DNA of 64,000 bases from Crambe crambe (GCA_963924555.1 OZ004583.1:8694582-8758581); one strand, 5' to 3'; counted from the stretch's first letter, positions 1-11,339 are shown. Notes: generated from the sequence alone by a model not told the origin. A program made the numbers and translations.

Positions 1-730
1 TGGCCAAAAAAAAAAAAAAGTGGTGAGGCCATGGCATCTGTGGCCACTGTGCTTCCTATGGCCCTGGATACAAACCTGGGGCCCATGCTTTTACTATTAC
101 TTTAGTGTGGATATACATTCACACTTAGTGGAATATTGTTCCTCCCATAGATATTGTAGAAGAAAAAAAGACGACTAATTATGTGTAATATTATCAAGTT
201 ATTAAGGCTGGTGTGCATGTATGCATGTAGGATTGGGATGAGATCACTGTGATATTATTATTAATGCACACCACACTTCATTTAATGCACACCACAATGA
301 TGACTAGCAACCTCCTTCTGACATAAACTCACCAGGACTGGAGAAAGCAGCTCTAGCTAGCTATTTACATTAAAACTCATGAAGGAAGATCAGACAGAAA
401 GAGGCAAACTCCCACTAGCTAACAGGCACCTTGTTTTGCGGCTACTGCTGTTGCTAGGGAAAGACATAAATTCTTTAGTCAGCTAGACAGCTCAAGCTTG
501 ATTGAGCATTGCTTTGCATTTGAAGTGGGTAATAATCATACCCATGTCTGTATGCTTCAAGAACACAATGTAATAATTGTACCCATGCCTGCAGAAATGT
601 AACTAAGGTGTGCTCATTCAGCACGTGGGCAATGAGCGAAGCATTTTGTACCCCATGCCTAGGCTTCACAGAAACTGGTCTTATTTAGGGTGAAGAATTT
701 TTCTTTATGCAGGCACCAAATATCTAGTTG
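1..730. repeat. Unit edge made of dispersed repeats, no gene seen
   Basis: The first 110 bases recur, slightly changed, near 48130-48240, and the stretch around 270-340 recurs there and, reversed, near 9330-9400 and 21800-21870. Bases 440-740 recur near 31460-31740 at high identity. No open frame here resembles a protein. It reads as spacer of the duplicated array carrying fragments of small transposons. Seen directly by comparing the stretches; the element family is not identified. Confidence 0.6.
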
Positions 731-732
731 TG

Positions 733-1230
733 TCAGTGATCTTTTGCTAGACTATAAATGTCCAGTGTGTGGCTTTCCTGCTCCCTGGCTGTCCATCTGG
801 TTGTGTATGCGTTGCAGATATTGAGTAGGCTCTTCATTATTTGTGGATTGCAATCCTTAAATTTAGCTGTTGGGGCAACTGGCACACAGTACAATAGGAG
901 GTGGAGAAAAATTTTTTCTTCTTGAGCATAAACATATAGCTCCTGAATTCGCTTTTTCTCTTTTCCTGTCATCAATCAATGATAGTTACCTTCATTTATA
1001 TCCGACAGGATCTCACATTTCTCAGTGGTGGGATCAGGACTTATTTTTATTTCAATTTTCCTGCCAAGAATTTTGTTAGCTAGGCTTGTTTTTCCTGCTC
1101 CACTTTTCCCTGCAATAGCAATGGTGATTTCTTTTATCTTTTGAGGATCTTGTTCGGGTGAGACTACGAAATCATGTCCTGGGCAGTCTCCAAACTCAGC
1201 AAACTCTGTGACATTCTCTGGAGATGCCAT
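733..1230 (-). pseudogene. Short AIG1/GIMAP-like GTPase, truncated copy
   Basis: The start codon at 1230 opens MASPENVTEFAEFGD followed by a P-loop GKSGAGKTS, so the G1 motif of an AIG1-type GTPase is clear. The strand containing the G3 motif (IIDNPGLM in the sister copy at 34404-35205) is mostly missing, which shifts the frame. The second part reads the conserved stretch LHLLLYCVPVAP, then leaves the family after QIMKSL. The second half of the GTPase and the glycine-rich tail are absent. It is a broken relative of the copies at 34404-35205 and 51048-51460. Confidence 0.8.
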
Positions 1231-1499
1231 CGTATCTATTTCATTGTCTAAAATTCATCTGGAGATAGTATCAACATTATTATACTCCCAAACTGACTGT
1301 AGCTGGCTTGTTATTGTTCTTGTCATTCTTGTCAAACAGGTTTAGTCTTTGATTGTGCAGTGATGTGTATGTGTGATCAATACCACATGCATGGATTCTT
1401 CTGGCAGTGTACCAAGATCGGTAGTCAACCTTTCATTAAGATATCTTATTTAGCCATAATATCTCACTGTTATGGAGTCCTGTGACTAAATTTTATACA

Positions 1500-1705
1500 A
1501 GATCCATGCTTCAAATCATAACCCTTCCTTTCCCTCCTCCCTCCTCCTCTCCCCTCCTCCCTTCTCCCCCTCCCCTCCTCTCTCCCCTCCCTCTTTTCCC
1601 TCCCCTCCCCTCCTTCCTTTTCCTCTCTCCCCTCTCCCCCTCCCCCTCCCCTCCTCCCCATCTCCCTCCCCTCCTCCCCCTCTCCCCTCCCTCTTTCCCC
1701 TCCTA
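1500..1705. repeat. Long polypyrimidine tract
   Basis: About 200 bases of almost pure C and T on the plus strand. The same tract with the same left flank (about 240 bases) occurs at 51700-51842, where it lies just 3' of a long GTPase gene. It therefore marks the place where a long GTPase copy was lost in this unit. Open frames over it are low-complexity artefacts. Confidence 0.75.
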
Positions 1706-2202
1706 GGATGCCTAATAGGAGTGAAGTAAGAATAGTATTTTATAATATTGCTGTGGTTCTTGAGTGTGGTGATAGGTGGTTACTTGACTCACTTGTTGCT
1801 GAAGGGGGAGTGAAGTAGGGATTTAAGTTGGATATTGGTGTGGTTACTGAAATTAGGAGGGCTGAGAGTGATAGGAATAGTAATAATGCAGCTATATTTT
1901 ATGGCTATCCCTACTTTACTTTTTATTTAGAAAGAAAATTTTTATCCTCATGTATAGCGCAGAAAATTTCTTCTAAATAAAAAGTGAAGTAGGGATAGCC
2001 ATAAAATATAGCTGCATTCCTATCACTCCTACCCTCCTAATTTCAATAACCATGCCCATATATACACCCAACTTAAATCCCTACTTCACTCCCCCTTCAG
2101 CAACAAGTGAGTCAAGTAACCCCTTACCCGTACCCATCACCGAACTCAAGAACCACAGCAATAGTATTGTTACAAAACGACTATTCCTACTTCACTCCTA
2201 GG
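1703..2202. mobile_element. Foldback element with arms of about 230 bases
   Basis: The left arm (about 1703-1935) is matched in reverse by the right arm (about 1978-2202). Both ends carry CCTAGG. The inner parts share GCAGCTATATTTTATGGCTA and its complement, with a loop of about 40 bases. No transposase frame is present, so it is a non-autonomous foldback or MITE-like element. The end motif CTCCTAATTTCAATAACC also appears near 14410 and 24450, so the family has other members here. Confidence 0.75.
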
Positions 2203-2228
2203 CCTCCTAATTTCAATAACCACACCCA

Positions 2229-2262
2229 TTTAGCCTTTCCATTAGGAATCATAGCTGGAACC
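2229..2262 (-). pseudogene. Remnant of a long GTPase linker
   Basis: About 34 bases match the linker-coding part of the long GTPase gene near 28432-28462 (motif PNGKAKG on the minus strand). The piece lies between the foldback element and the decayed MON2 exons, where a long GTPase gene sits in other units. It shows that this unit once had one and lost it by deletion. Confidence 0.55.
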
Positions 2263-2379
2263 ACAATCCACTATCACATGTACTTGTATAGTAAATATAA
2301 GACATTGTAATGACATGGCCATTGAGGAAGGGAAGGACTAGTTGAGATATTATCACCTTCTCCTCCCCTTGATCTCCCT

Positions 2380-3792
2380 TAGGATATTTGTCCCTCCTGC
2401 CTGGTTGCCCACCACACTGGAACTAGAGCTCCCCCTTTGGTCTAGAACTTCTGGAAACTGTTCTCCGCTCACACTCAAAGGTCTTCATCAAGGTACGTAC
2501 CCCCTTAATCTAAAATGATTTAATTGTTACCTCATTCTGCAGGAGAAGCTTTTCAACCAGCTATTGACGGAGTGTGTGTGTCCCCTGGTGGTCAAACTCT
2601 TCTCCCCTACTTCCAAGTATTGTCAAACCTCCCCCACCCCTTCCTCTGGTTCCCCCACCACAGCTGCCATGCTGGCTGCTGATAAGCCGACCTTTGCACT
2701 CTCTGTCAGACTGTTGAGAATCTTGAATGTCCTAATAAGGGAATTCTATTCTTGTTTGGTAAATTACAAAATAATAATGATTTCTGTATTAGTTAATGAG
2801 TCATGGGTGATATCGTCTGTGTTGCTCCAGGTAACACAGTGTGAAATCTTCCTTTCAATGTTGGTCAAGTTCCTTGATTCAGACAAGCTGATGTGGCAAC
2901 ACACCCTTGTAGTGGAGGTCCTTTATTCCTTCTGCAATCAACCTGACTTCTTAAAAGTAAGTCACTCAACCCTAAAGATAGACACCAATATAGAACTAGA
3001 GGACAACCTCTCTATAGGGATGAAATATATAGGAGGTGGAAATTCCATCATCACCTATATAATTATGTTTATGCAACTATCCATCCTTTACCATACATCA
3101 CATGTGTATTTGCATTACTAGCTGCCCTTTACCATTCAACAAATTTGTATCTACCCCAGGTCAATGACATGCAGGATCGTTCCTCTAAAATCTTTGGAGA
3201 TATCGTAGATACTCTCGGAGGTTTCATCCAATCATACTTCACCACCACTCTTCCTTTGGCATCACTGCCTTATCTCCTACTTCCTCCACCCACAGGAAAT
3301 AGTAATGGAAATCTCACAACAGGAAGTGAAACTGGAAGTACAACAGGCAGTGGAAGATACACCCACCAGTTCAGTTTGAGGAATGTGACCATAAGTGCTG
3401 ACCCCATTCCCATCAATGCCCACACCAAGCCTGTATGGTGAGTGATGCATTCACTGATCACATGACTTCATATGATATGGGTACCGGGTGATTCCTGCAT
3501 TGATCACATGATTATCACATGACTCTGCACACACTGCACTGAATATAAAATATGCTGATCATAGCTATGTATTTATCACATGATTATCACATGACTCTGC
3601 ACACACTGCACTATAGTTTGGAGATGCTGGATAAATATGAAGTGCCACTTATTCCAGATGGCTATCCCCTGGATGCCGTTAAGAGTGTGTCCCTCATCGT
3701 TAACAGCAGTGATAATAGTTCAGCCAAGCTGCGACGTAAGCAGCCGCCTCCTCCCTCCAGCATGCGGGCAATGGAGCAACATTCTGTGGAAG
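2380..3792 (+). pseudogene. MON2: Decayed MON2 internal exons 6-10 (unit 1)
   Basis: Five exon remnants match the good exons at 53854-55386. Exon 6 (about 2383-2495) lacks 17 bases. Exon 7 (2543-2758) is whole with splice sites. Exon 8 (2831-2956) has an extra base before its donor. Exon 9 (3160-3437) lacks about 14 bases at its start. Exon 10 (3617-3792) is internally shortened, and its end is fused to the last bases of exon 22 (CTGTGGAAG before GTCAG), so the exons between were lost. It is followed by the same sequence that follows exon 22. It cannot encode a normal MON2 segment. Confidence 0.85.
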
Positions 3793-3961
3793 GTCAGTTG
3801 CCTTGGTCATGTGACCTTTTTTAAAATTAGTATGTGTATATAAAAAATAGTCTACATGATTATTTTGAGTGGCTATTTTATTTGTTATGAATTTTCAAGT
3901 AGTAATAGTAATATTTTCAAGTAGTACTCAAGTACACATGTTCAGTTCTGTACTGCTCTTT

Positions 3962-4426
3962 TTAACGGTATCCAATAGCAAAGAGACGTGCCCCTGCATG
4001 GCTGCCATGTCTAGCTGGTACAGTGAGGTAGACCCTGCGATTAGGAGGCATTGGGAACCACATGTTCTCAGAGTTAGTGTTCCAAGCATCTTGAGTCCAT
4101 GAGTATAACGTGAGGTACTTCTCATATCGTGTGGTTCCAATCTGAGTGAAGACTTTGAGGTCATGATAAGATCCACGGTTACTATAACCACTGCTTGCAC
4201 CCACAAAGATCAGTACTTCCCTAGCACTGGAGGGAATGATGTTGGGGATGGTAAAGGTCATAGTTGAAGCATGTTGCAGATTTGATGAACCAATGGAGGT
4301 TTTTATGACAGATGTCCAGTTGACAGGATGATAGTGTGACCATGTGGTTGGAGGAGTAGTGCTGCTGCATTTGGACATGCAGAGCAGAATGAAAATAGCA
4401 ATATTCGAAGCAGAGAAAGTCACCAT
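3962..4426 (-). CDS. Small secreted protein, copy 1 (unnamed family)
   Basis: A 154-residue protein in one exon. The N-terminus (about residues 1-22) is a likely signal peptide with the hydrophobic core IAIFILLC. The mature part holds IPSSAREVLIFVG, VFTQIG, NMWFPMPPNRRVYLTVP and a C-terminal IGYR. I recall similar predicted proteins from sponges and cnidarians but no named family; a lectin-like beta fold is only a guess. A TATA box lies 64-72 bases upstream of the start. It sits antisense behind the MON2 remnant, where the same family occurs downstream of true exon 22. Compared with copy 2, differences cluster in two short stretches. Confidence 0.75.
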   Translation of the reverse strand: MVTFSASNIAIFILLCMSKCSSTTPPTTWSHYHPVNWTSVIKTSIGSSNLQHASTMTFTIPNIIPSSAREVLIFVGASSGYSNRGSYHDLKVFTQIGTTRYEKYLTLYSWTQDAWNTNSENMWFPMPPNRRVYLTVPARHGSHAGARLFAIGYR

Positions 4427-4489
4427 TGTTAGTTTTTAGGTTGCTTTGAGAAGTCAGCTATAACTTGAAAGATAATTGTGAAAAATGCT

Positions 4490-4498
4490 CTTTTTATA
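4490..4498 (-). promoter_or_regulatory. TATA box of secreted protein copy 1
   Basis: The minus strand reads TATAAAAAG about 70 bases upstream of the start codon at 4426, a fitting place for a core promoter with a short 5' leader. The same box is kept in copy 2 (16694-16702) and, as TATAAAAG, in the copy at the right end (63780-63787). Confidence 0.6.
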
Positions 4499-5199
4499 GC
4501 AGGAAGCCACCGAAAACGTGTTATTCCTTGTTTCTCAGTTGTGGGCATATCCATTGAATTGGGTACATTAAATTCATATTGGAGTTTGTTGACCTTTGAA
4601 GTTCAGTGCCACCTGTACAAGTGTACATGTGGTGCATCACTTGTTTATAGTTGTTTATGACATCACTGTTCACCCCTCAATAGATCTCTGACAGCAGAGT
4701 TCATGGTGCAACTGCCCAGGTGTGTGTATTTGTGCTGGATAGTCATGGCAAATAAGTTCAATATATTCAGGCATTCTAGCTATAATGAAAACCATGTCAT
4801 TGGCCACTCTGCACTGCAAAAAACCAACCATACAAGTGTGGCACCATTTTTTTTAGAATCACAATTCACCTCCTGCTATATAGTTAGAAGGTAATTGCAT
4901 ATTCAATTATTCAAACTTTAATCCTATGACATTATTGATATTTCAGAGTCTCTTATTAGACATACACTTCAGCAAGGTGTACCTGTGTCTTGTAGAACTA
5001 CAGCGGGTTATATATTTATTAAATGGCTATTTCATATATCCTTAACTTGTCACCTGTAGATGTAGCTGTACCCTGCAAAATACAATAATTTACTTAGAGC
5101 ACTGAAGGTCATGCTGCATGTGTAATATAGCACTTGAAGTGTGGCTCATTGAGTTAAAAGAGTAATTTTTATTCTGGAATGTGTCTTTACTCCATACAG

Positions 5200-5408
5200 G
5201 TAACAACATAAGAGTCTGCAACAACACACACTTGGTATTGTCGGTGATGGGGCTTGTGGAAAAACCTGTCTCCTCTTTTGCCTTCACGAAGGACAAGTTC
5301 CCTGACAAGTACATCCCAACTGTCTTTGAGAATTACATGTCTGATATCAAAGTGGACAGGAAACTGTTAGAACTATACTAACCCCACACTGACGTCATCC
5401 TAGCTATT
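5200..5408 (+). pseudogene. Rho-type GTPase exon fragment, unit 1
   Basis: The text decodes, with breaks, to Rho motifs: VFENYMSDIKVD follows a damaged P-loop region, and NTDVILAIS-like bases follow. A whole Rho would have KLVIVGDGACGKTCLL and a G3 DTAGQE segment; the first is out of frame by one T in a T run and the second is missing. The same frame slip is shared with unit 2, so the gene died before the units were copied. Confidence 0.7.
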
Positions 5409-5682
5409 TCTTGTGGTCATACATGTATGTATTATGATTCTGTTAGCACAGATATAATACCAGAAATGCTTTTCAGGGGGCACGAATCTTGATTCACAGA
5501 ACTTGCTGAGTGGTCAGTGGTCACATGACCAATCCTTCATTGTAATAGCAATCACATGACTAAGATTTATATGACTGATCGCGTGACTGAGCCTTATCGT
5601 ATACTTCATAATCATTACTAGTGTTACTGCACATACTGCCATGTAGCTAACACATATTTGTCTACTATACAGAACTGATTAT

Positions 5683-5900
5683 TCAGTTGATTAAATGTTG
5701 TGATGCCCAATATATATTGCCATAGATATAGTTGTAGTCTGGAAGCTGCTCAATAGGATCTGTGTGTAAAAATAAGTTGGCCATGACAATAATGTACACA
5801 GTGGATGATTTGATTCCAACTTACCAATACCAACAACAGCAGGGCACTGGTCATAGATGTAATGAGAACACACTTCCTTCACCACCTTGGCATTCACTTG
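5683..5900 (-). pseudogene. UQCRC1: Last two exons of a UQCRC1-like gene, unit 1
   Basis: Exon 5825-5900 follows an AG acceptor and encodes VNAKVVKEVCSHYIYDQCPAV, ending in a GTAAGT donor. Exon 5683-5759 joins in phase and encodes DPIEQLPDYNYIYGNIYW, then a stop. This matches the C-terminus of the complex III core protein UQCRC1 (known ending: SKYIYDQCPAVAGYGPIEQLPDYN split around an intron). No upstream exons are seen before MON2 exon 1, so it is a 3' fragment carried with the unit, though the two exons are themselves intact. Confidence 0.8.
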
Positions 5901-6350
5901 CTAAAGGGGGTATATGTTTTCATTAAAAATTAATACTTTTTGCAAGTGTCATCCATAGAGTAGATTGCCTTGCTAAAATGAACGAATGCATCCACATGGA
6001 AATAGTGACATTGATTGCATGACATCATCGAATGACCATGGTTTGTCAACATCATGTAACTGCTGGTACTATTTTGGGGCGGCAGAACAAGTTTGATGTG
6101 CTATTGTTCCCATACAATAGCACAATAAAGGGTCAGCTACGCCAGACTAGGGAGGTGCACACTTGCATTATGTGATCAAGCACATGGCCACTTTACAGTT
6201 CATTTTTCATGTCGGCAAGAGAATTCTCTGGAAGATTATATTGCAGCTTCTGTTTTGTTACAATAGAATGATGAGAATACTAGCATAATTGAAGCATAAT
6301 AGGTAGCTCATGTGAGCAGAATAGATTACAGTTGTTAGCATAATTAAGTA

Positions 6351-6517
6351 TCAAGCTTGGAATAGAGCAGAGCATAATAGGTAAAGAATGTGCACCTCCC
6401 TACTCATACCCCTTTTCCTTCCCTTGGGTTGTGGTATCAAGCTTGGAATAGAGCAGAGCATAATAGGTAAAGAATGTGCACCTCCCTACTCATACCCCTT
6501 TTCCTTCCCTTGGGTTG
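6351..6517. repeat. Tandem duplication of about 85 bases upstream of MON2 exon 1
   Basis: A stretch starting TATCAAGCTTGGAATAGAGC and ending CCCTTGGGTTGT occurs twice in a row. Unit 3 also has two copies (about 42711-42871) but unit 2 has one (about 18914-19000). It lies about 350 bases before the MON2 start codon in each unit. Confidence 0.7.
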
Positions 6518-6870
6518 TAAAGGGTCGGACTATTCATACATTGAGAGGAGAACCTAGATGCAAAGGTTACATATCCCAATATCGATATGCACACTAGCAC
6601 TGCATGCTACCGACCCCTTACCAAATCAAGACCCCCTTGACATGATTTACCCTTTCCTTCAGTTCAGTAAAGTCTCATAGTGACGTAGATGTAGAGATTC
6701 TCCTTTTACCTGTTGATAGGGTCTGGTGCTGGCTCGCGAGACAATTTCTACTTAAAGCTTACGAACTCTTGCTGGTACATGGTGAGGCGACATTGTCACA
6801 TGACTAGTTCGTGATTCCATAGCTGGTGTGCTTTATTTCGAATACATTTGCTTGCAGTTTACGAGGGGGC

Positions 6871-8560
6871 ATGTCGAATCCTGAGGCCAGCTCCAAAGGC
6901 CGTAGACGGGGAGAAGACGGGGCAGCCTTGAAGCAGTTGGTCCAAACTCTCAGAGGAGACCTCAATACCCTCTCCAATGAAGCCAGGAAGAAATATCCTG
7001 CTGTCAGGGAGGTAAGTAAGGGATAATATAAATCTCTGAAGTATTGTTACTGAGTTCTGAGTTCTGCACTGGTATGCTGTGGTTCGGATAAAACACTCAT
7101 CCACCCCAGGGCTGTCCTCAGAGCATGTTAGTGCGGTGTTACTATAATAAATTTGTGTATGTAAAGAAGTATGTGCCTCTCTAACAGATGGCCATAACAG
7201 AATTGTGATAACAATAGCCGTACATTATTATTATTATTATTATTATTATTATAAAGAAAAAGAACAAAAGATATTGTGTTTTTTTTCTTATGTTAGTGAA
7301 TGGACATCCGGTTACCATGATATATTCACATCAATGCCCCTTTCACATGTTACATTAATTTTCTCACTCCTTCCTCTTTCTTCTGTCCCTCCTCACTTCT
7401 TCCTCTTCTCCTCTCACTCCCTCTCTTCCTTCCCTCTCTCCTCCCTTTCTCCCTTCTCACCTCCTCTCTCTTCTCTTCATCCCCTCCTCCACCTACTCCT
7501 CTAGGCGGCAGAAAGAAGTGGAATGCGCCTGAAGACATTATCAGAGTCCAGAGGCTTCAGCATTAATGGTACAAATGTCCACAATAGGGTTACTACTGCA
7601 ATCACTCATTGTTGTTCCTTCCTCAGTATTGGCAGGGACGGATGATGTGGTTCACCCGTTGCTATTTGCCTGTGAGACCAAATACCCTCCCATCGTCAAG
7701 ATTGCACTCTCTTTCCTGCAAAAACTCATTCAATACAAAGCCATTCCCAAGGTATGTCTCATTTAGAAGGGTATAGTCTTGCTCATGCATTGAGGGTGGC
7801 TTCACATATTTTCAACCCTTTACCAACTCAAGGGAAAGTATAATTATTGCTCATGAAGGAGATGGTATAGGAGCCATGTCCTCTTTATTGACCACATGCC
7901 CAAATAGCATTACATACATGGGAGGTTAGGTGGAAAGGTACGTTTTTTTGTTGTTTTTTGCAGAAGAGTGTGGAGTCCATTGTTGCTACTCTCCGTGTGC
8001 TGATGGACGCAGGTGTGGAGGAACTCAAGGTCCTACAGACTATCCTCCTCTTGGTCACCACCACTGATGTGGTCCAAGGAAAACCCCTCTCCAAGGTATA
8101 GACCACCACTCCTGGCTTTGTGCCCAACTCCTCCCCCAACATACAACTATACCTAATCTGTACACCTCCAAAAGCATATGATTACTCAGCACATTCATGC
8201 ATATCACTCCATTGCTCTCCATTCCTTCATACATTACATCTGCTATGTTTCCTTCACCCACTTCATGTTAATATTTACATACCCTCCCTCTCTCCCCTCT
8301 TCTAATATCTTCATTTCTCATCTCCTTCCCCCCCTCCCTGTGCACAGACTCTACTACTATGTTTCGGGATGTACTCTTCACGTGACCCCAGCATCCACAA
8401 CACAGCAGGTGTGGTCATCAGACAGATCGTGTCCTCCATGTTTGAGAGACTCAACTCCTTCATCAGCAGCAAGACTGGGTCCTTTGACTGGGAAGAAGGA
8501 AAGGAGACAGATCGTGGTCAACTCCCCATACAGGCTAGCGATGCCTATCTACTCTTTCAA
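6871..8560 (+). CDS. MON2: MON2 exons 1-5, copy A
   Basis: Exons 6871-7011, 7505-7568, 7627-7751, 7964-8095 and 8348-8560 have GT-AG borders and matching phases. They encode the N-terminus of MON2, a large scaffold of the Dopey-MON2 endosome-Golgi pathway related to Sec7 Arf-GEF flanking (DCB/HUS) domains. Landmarks are KYPAVRE, EELKVLQTILLL (human EELKLLQTVLVLL) and SDAYLLFQ. The exons end exactly where intact exon 6 should join, but the next MON2 sequence in this unit is a decayed block (15168-16008). Whether it makes a truncated protein, or splices far to 53854, is unknown. It differs from copies B and C by few bases. Confidence 0.85.
7217..7252. repeat. ATT microsatellite in MON2 intron 1, copy A
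   Basis: About eleven ATT repeats. The matching tracts at 19685-19703 and 43582-43601 are shorter, so the length varies between units. Confidence 0.8.
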
Positions 8561-8651
8561 GTAAGTAACTATTGAATACCAAAGGGATTTTTTTATAGAC
8601 TAGTGAGAAATTCTGCATTCTCTTCTAGCTAAGCCTAAGGCTGTAATTAAG

Positions 8652-8818
8652 CCACTAATCCGAATAGCTTGGGATCAACCTGAACCCATTTGGAATAGTG
8701 ATAGATTTGGATTAGTGAATGCATACAGTTTGAATGGAACACTTTCTAGTTTTCATTTAATGCACCTCAAAATAGCTATTCGCATTTGTGAAGCGGATTA
8801 AAGGGGTTTGGATTAGTG
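8652..8818. mobile_element. Small inverted-repeat element (MITE)
   Basis: CACTAATCCGAATAG at the left is matched in reverse by GGTTTGGATTAGTG at the right. The homologous insert in unit 3 (45028-45167) has fuller ends beginning TGGACCCTC. It has no coding capacity and lies in the intron behind MON2 exon 5 in all three units, so it predates the duplication. Confidence 0.6.
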
Positions 8819-8998
8819 GTGTAGCCAGATTTCAAAGTGCTGATAACCATAGGTCATCCTTGATACAGTGGATTGCAGTGATCTTGCAACAGAACACCAA
8901 ACCAAAAAAGGTTCAAAGGTCAATTAAATGCTTATGCGTCGTGCACAAAGAATAAATTTCGTGGACTCGGAAGGACTGCAAAAACCACGAAAATAACC

Positions 8999-8999
8999 C

Positions 9000-9030
<31 letters not shown>
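8999..9030. repeat. C homopolymer followed by A homopolymer
   Basis: About 22 C then about 10 A. Unit 2 carries the same at 21468-21498 with fewer bases. Such runs are unstable and also poorly resolved by sequencing. Confidence 0.85.
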
Positions 9031-9031
<1 letters not shown>

Positions 9032-9710
9032 AATTTGTACCCGTAGATTTCAATGCCACCCAGCTTTTGTAAGCGTTTTGTGGCAAGCATTACAGGTTCA
9101 CATTAACAGCTTCCTACATGCAGCTGCCTGGCTGATACAAGTAATCTACCACATGATTAATAGGTAATCACATGCTTTTTCGTGCAATTTGCACTCAGCT
9201 TGCCTCGTGCAATTACCAAGCCTGTTTCAAATTACACTCAAAAGCATGTGATGCATATCTAGCTAGAGCTGCTTTTTCCAGTCCTGGTGAAATTTTTTAT
9301 TTTTATTATTATTTTTTTTTGGTGTGTGTGGATTAGGAGGTTGCTAGTCATCATTGTGGTGTGCATTAAATGAAGTGTGGTGTGCATTAATTAATAATTT
9401 TATAGCCATCTCATTTAATTCCTATATGCACACCCTAGCCCTTGACAACTTGATTAAAGAAATAAGAAGCATACATATAATGATTTGTGTGTCACACTCC
9501 GAGCTTTATACAGTGGTTATCATCTCTGCAGCTTTATTTATCACATTAATTATGTAATAGTTAGAACATGGGAGTCCCAGTGATTATGGCCGTAAACTAT
9601 TGAGTCCAAGGGTGCAGCCCATTATACAATACCTACAGTATATGTGTGATATTAGCTATAATAATTACATTTATGCTGTTATTTTTCCTCTTTCTCTTCT
9701 TTTTTCTTTT

Positions 9711-10502
9711 TCATTTTTCATCCTTATTGTTTTTCATACCAAGTATCCATGCCACAGCACCCACAACACCACCCACTGCTGCACCATACGTCCAATGTTT
9801 CTCTAATCTTAGTTTGCACTCTTCCTTGCCTTTATCAATCATGATCTCACGGAGAATCTCCAACCATTTTCTATCTGGTATCACTTCATCGTCATCATTC
9901 CTACCAACTGGTACAGCAATGATAACATTCTCTAGATTTTGTTTGGGTTCAAGTTCAAATATAGTCTTCACTGTCACGTCCTTAACTCCGAGGCTTTTTA
10001 ATTCTTCTTCAAAATTTTTGGCATATTCTTTGAGGTAGTCTTTGTATTGTTCAAGTGAGTAATTCTCTAGATCTATTTGATTGGCAAAGGTGAAAGCAAT
10101 GACACAGTTTTTCCAGATAACTTTTCCAAATCTGCTTTGCAGGTTCTTCATTATTTCTGAATTGTTGTCCTCAAATTTAGATGCTAGAGTAACTGGCACA
10201 CAGTACAACAAGAGGTGGAGAAATCCTCTTTCTTTTTCAGCAAAATCAAATAGTTTCTTAAGTTGCTCCTTCTCTTTCCCTATCAACAATCCAGGATTAT
10301 CAATGATAGTTAATAGTACATTTTCTTTTATCTTTGATATAGTTTCACATATCTTTGTGTCGGGATGAAGATTCAAATTTTTTTTGCATTTGCCAAGAAT
10401 TTTGTGTGCCAGAGTTGTTTTTCCTGCTCCACTTTTTCCTACAACAGCAATGATGATTTCACGAGGCTCCTTTTCTTTGGGTGAGCTTTCATATGAAGCC
10501 AT
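9711..10502 (-). CDS. Short AIG1/GIMAP-like GTPase, intact
   Basis: A 263-residue single-exon protein. The P-loop GKSGAGKT is at about residues 22-29, a G3 motif DNPG at 68-71, and the AIG1-typical hydrophobic strand LHLLLYCVPV follows. In the G4 position it reads FTFANQIDL instead of the usual T/NKxD, so base specificity is uncertain. A C-terminal small-residue segment (AAVGGVVGAVAWILG) could anchor it in a membrane. AIG1/GIMAP proteins are membrane-linked GTPases, often immune-related. A CCTTTCAG acceptor 20 bases upstream of the start suggests a 5'UTR intron. It lies antisense downstream of MON2 exon 5 copy A and is the only unbroken short-class member in the window. Confidence 0.85.
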   Translation of the reverse strand: MASYESSPKEKEPREIIIAVVGKSGAGKTTLAHKILGKCKKNLNLHPDTKICETISKIKENVLLTIIDNPGLLIGKEKEQLKKLFDFAEKERGFLHLLLYCVPVTLASKFEDNNSEIMKNLQSRFGKVIWKNCVIAFTFANQIDLENYSLEQYKDYLKEYAKNFEEELKSLGVKDVTVKTIFELEPKQNLENVIIAVPVGRNDDDEVIPDRKWLEILREIMIDKGKEECKLRLEKHWTYGAAVGGVVGAVAWILGMKNNKDEK

Positions 10503-10968
10503 CTTTATCTAGCATTTGTTAGCCAAAAATCAACTGAAAGGTTTAACAATTAATATCCTAGACTGCACACTTTAAATTAAAGGGAAAAATAAGAGGAACT
10601 TTATAATCTTACTCTAAGCATGCATACATGCATCTGAAAAAGGGGAGGAACAATGCAATAGGCATAATAATTACATCCTATTGCTATATTGCATGTTGGT
10701 GTTTGTGGTCCTTGGGCTTCGGTACAATTAATCCTCATCCCCATGCTTAGTATAAGTATGTGTACATGCATGCTTGGGTTATTGTTCCTCCTGTTCTTTT
10801 GAAGCATACATGTCTGTTCTTTTGACATGTTATAATTACATATTATACTCACATTCTTGAGATATTGATGCACTGTATGCACATACTTTTGGCTTAATAC
10901 GAGTGTGGTTATTGAAATAATGGGTAACTTATATGCAGAATATGATGTCTAAAATTAATTCTACTCAC

Positions 10969-11178
10969 TTCTTCAATACATTCGCTATCTCCTTTTCTAG
11001 TTGAACACTCAGCTCTCTTCTCAATGCTTCCTTTAGTTGCCTTTTCAGCTCTGTGACCATCAGTTGTTGAAGTTGTAGGTAATACGGACACTTTCTGTTG
11101 TATTTCTTTTCCCAGCTGAACACTCTGCTCTTCCTTTATTAGTTCGTCTTCCTCGGGTGAGGTATCACATGAAGCCAT
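10969..11178 (-). pseudogene. Exon fragment with coiled-coil coding bases
   Basis: The start MASCDTSPEEDE and its 5' leader resemble the short GTPase genes (MASYESSPKEKE), but the rest is homologous, in a shifted frame, to the charged C-terminal helix of the Death-domain gene (KEALRREL-type bases near 12830). It ends at a GTGAGT donor at 10968. It looks like a chimera of a GTPase start and a Death-gene exon; whether it is expressed is unknown. Confidence 0.45.
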
Positions 11179-11339
11179 CTTTGTCTAATATTTGTTAGCC
11201 ATAAATCAACTGAAGGTTTAACAATCTTAAACTATACCCTAGTATAAGTAATATCCCAAGTGTGAGGGATGTGTATCAGTTTAAAGCTCGAGGGCTTAAA
11301 TCTGGACACTCCTGAGCACAAGGAATATTATCTGCCCAG

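Noticed and set aside
1470-1706. Pro/Ser and Gly/Glu/Arg frames over the pyrimidine tract
   Set aside because: Low-complexity DNA gives open frames on both strands; no start context, splice site or relative.
9700-10502. Toc34-type chloroplast import GTPase
   Set aside because: The domain is in the same superfamily, but the host is an animal by its other genes, and the short class lacks Toc34 features.
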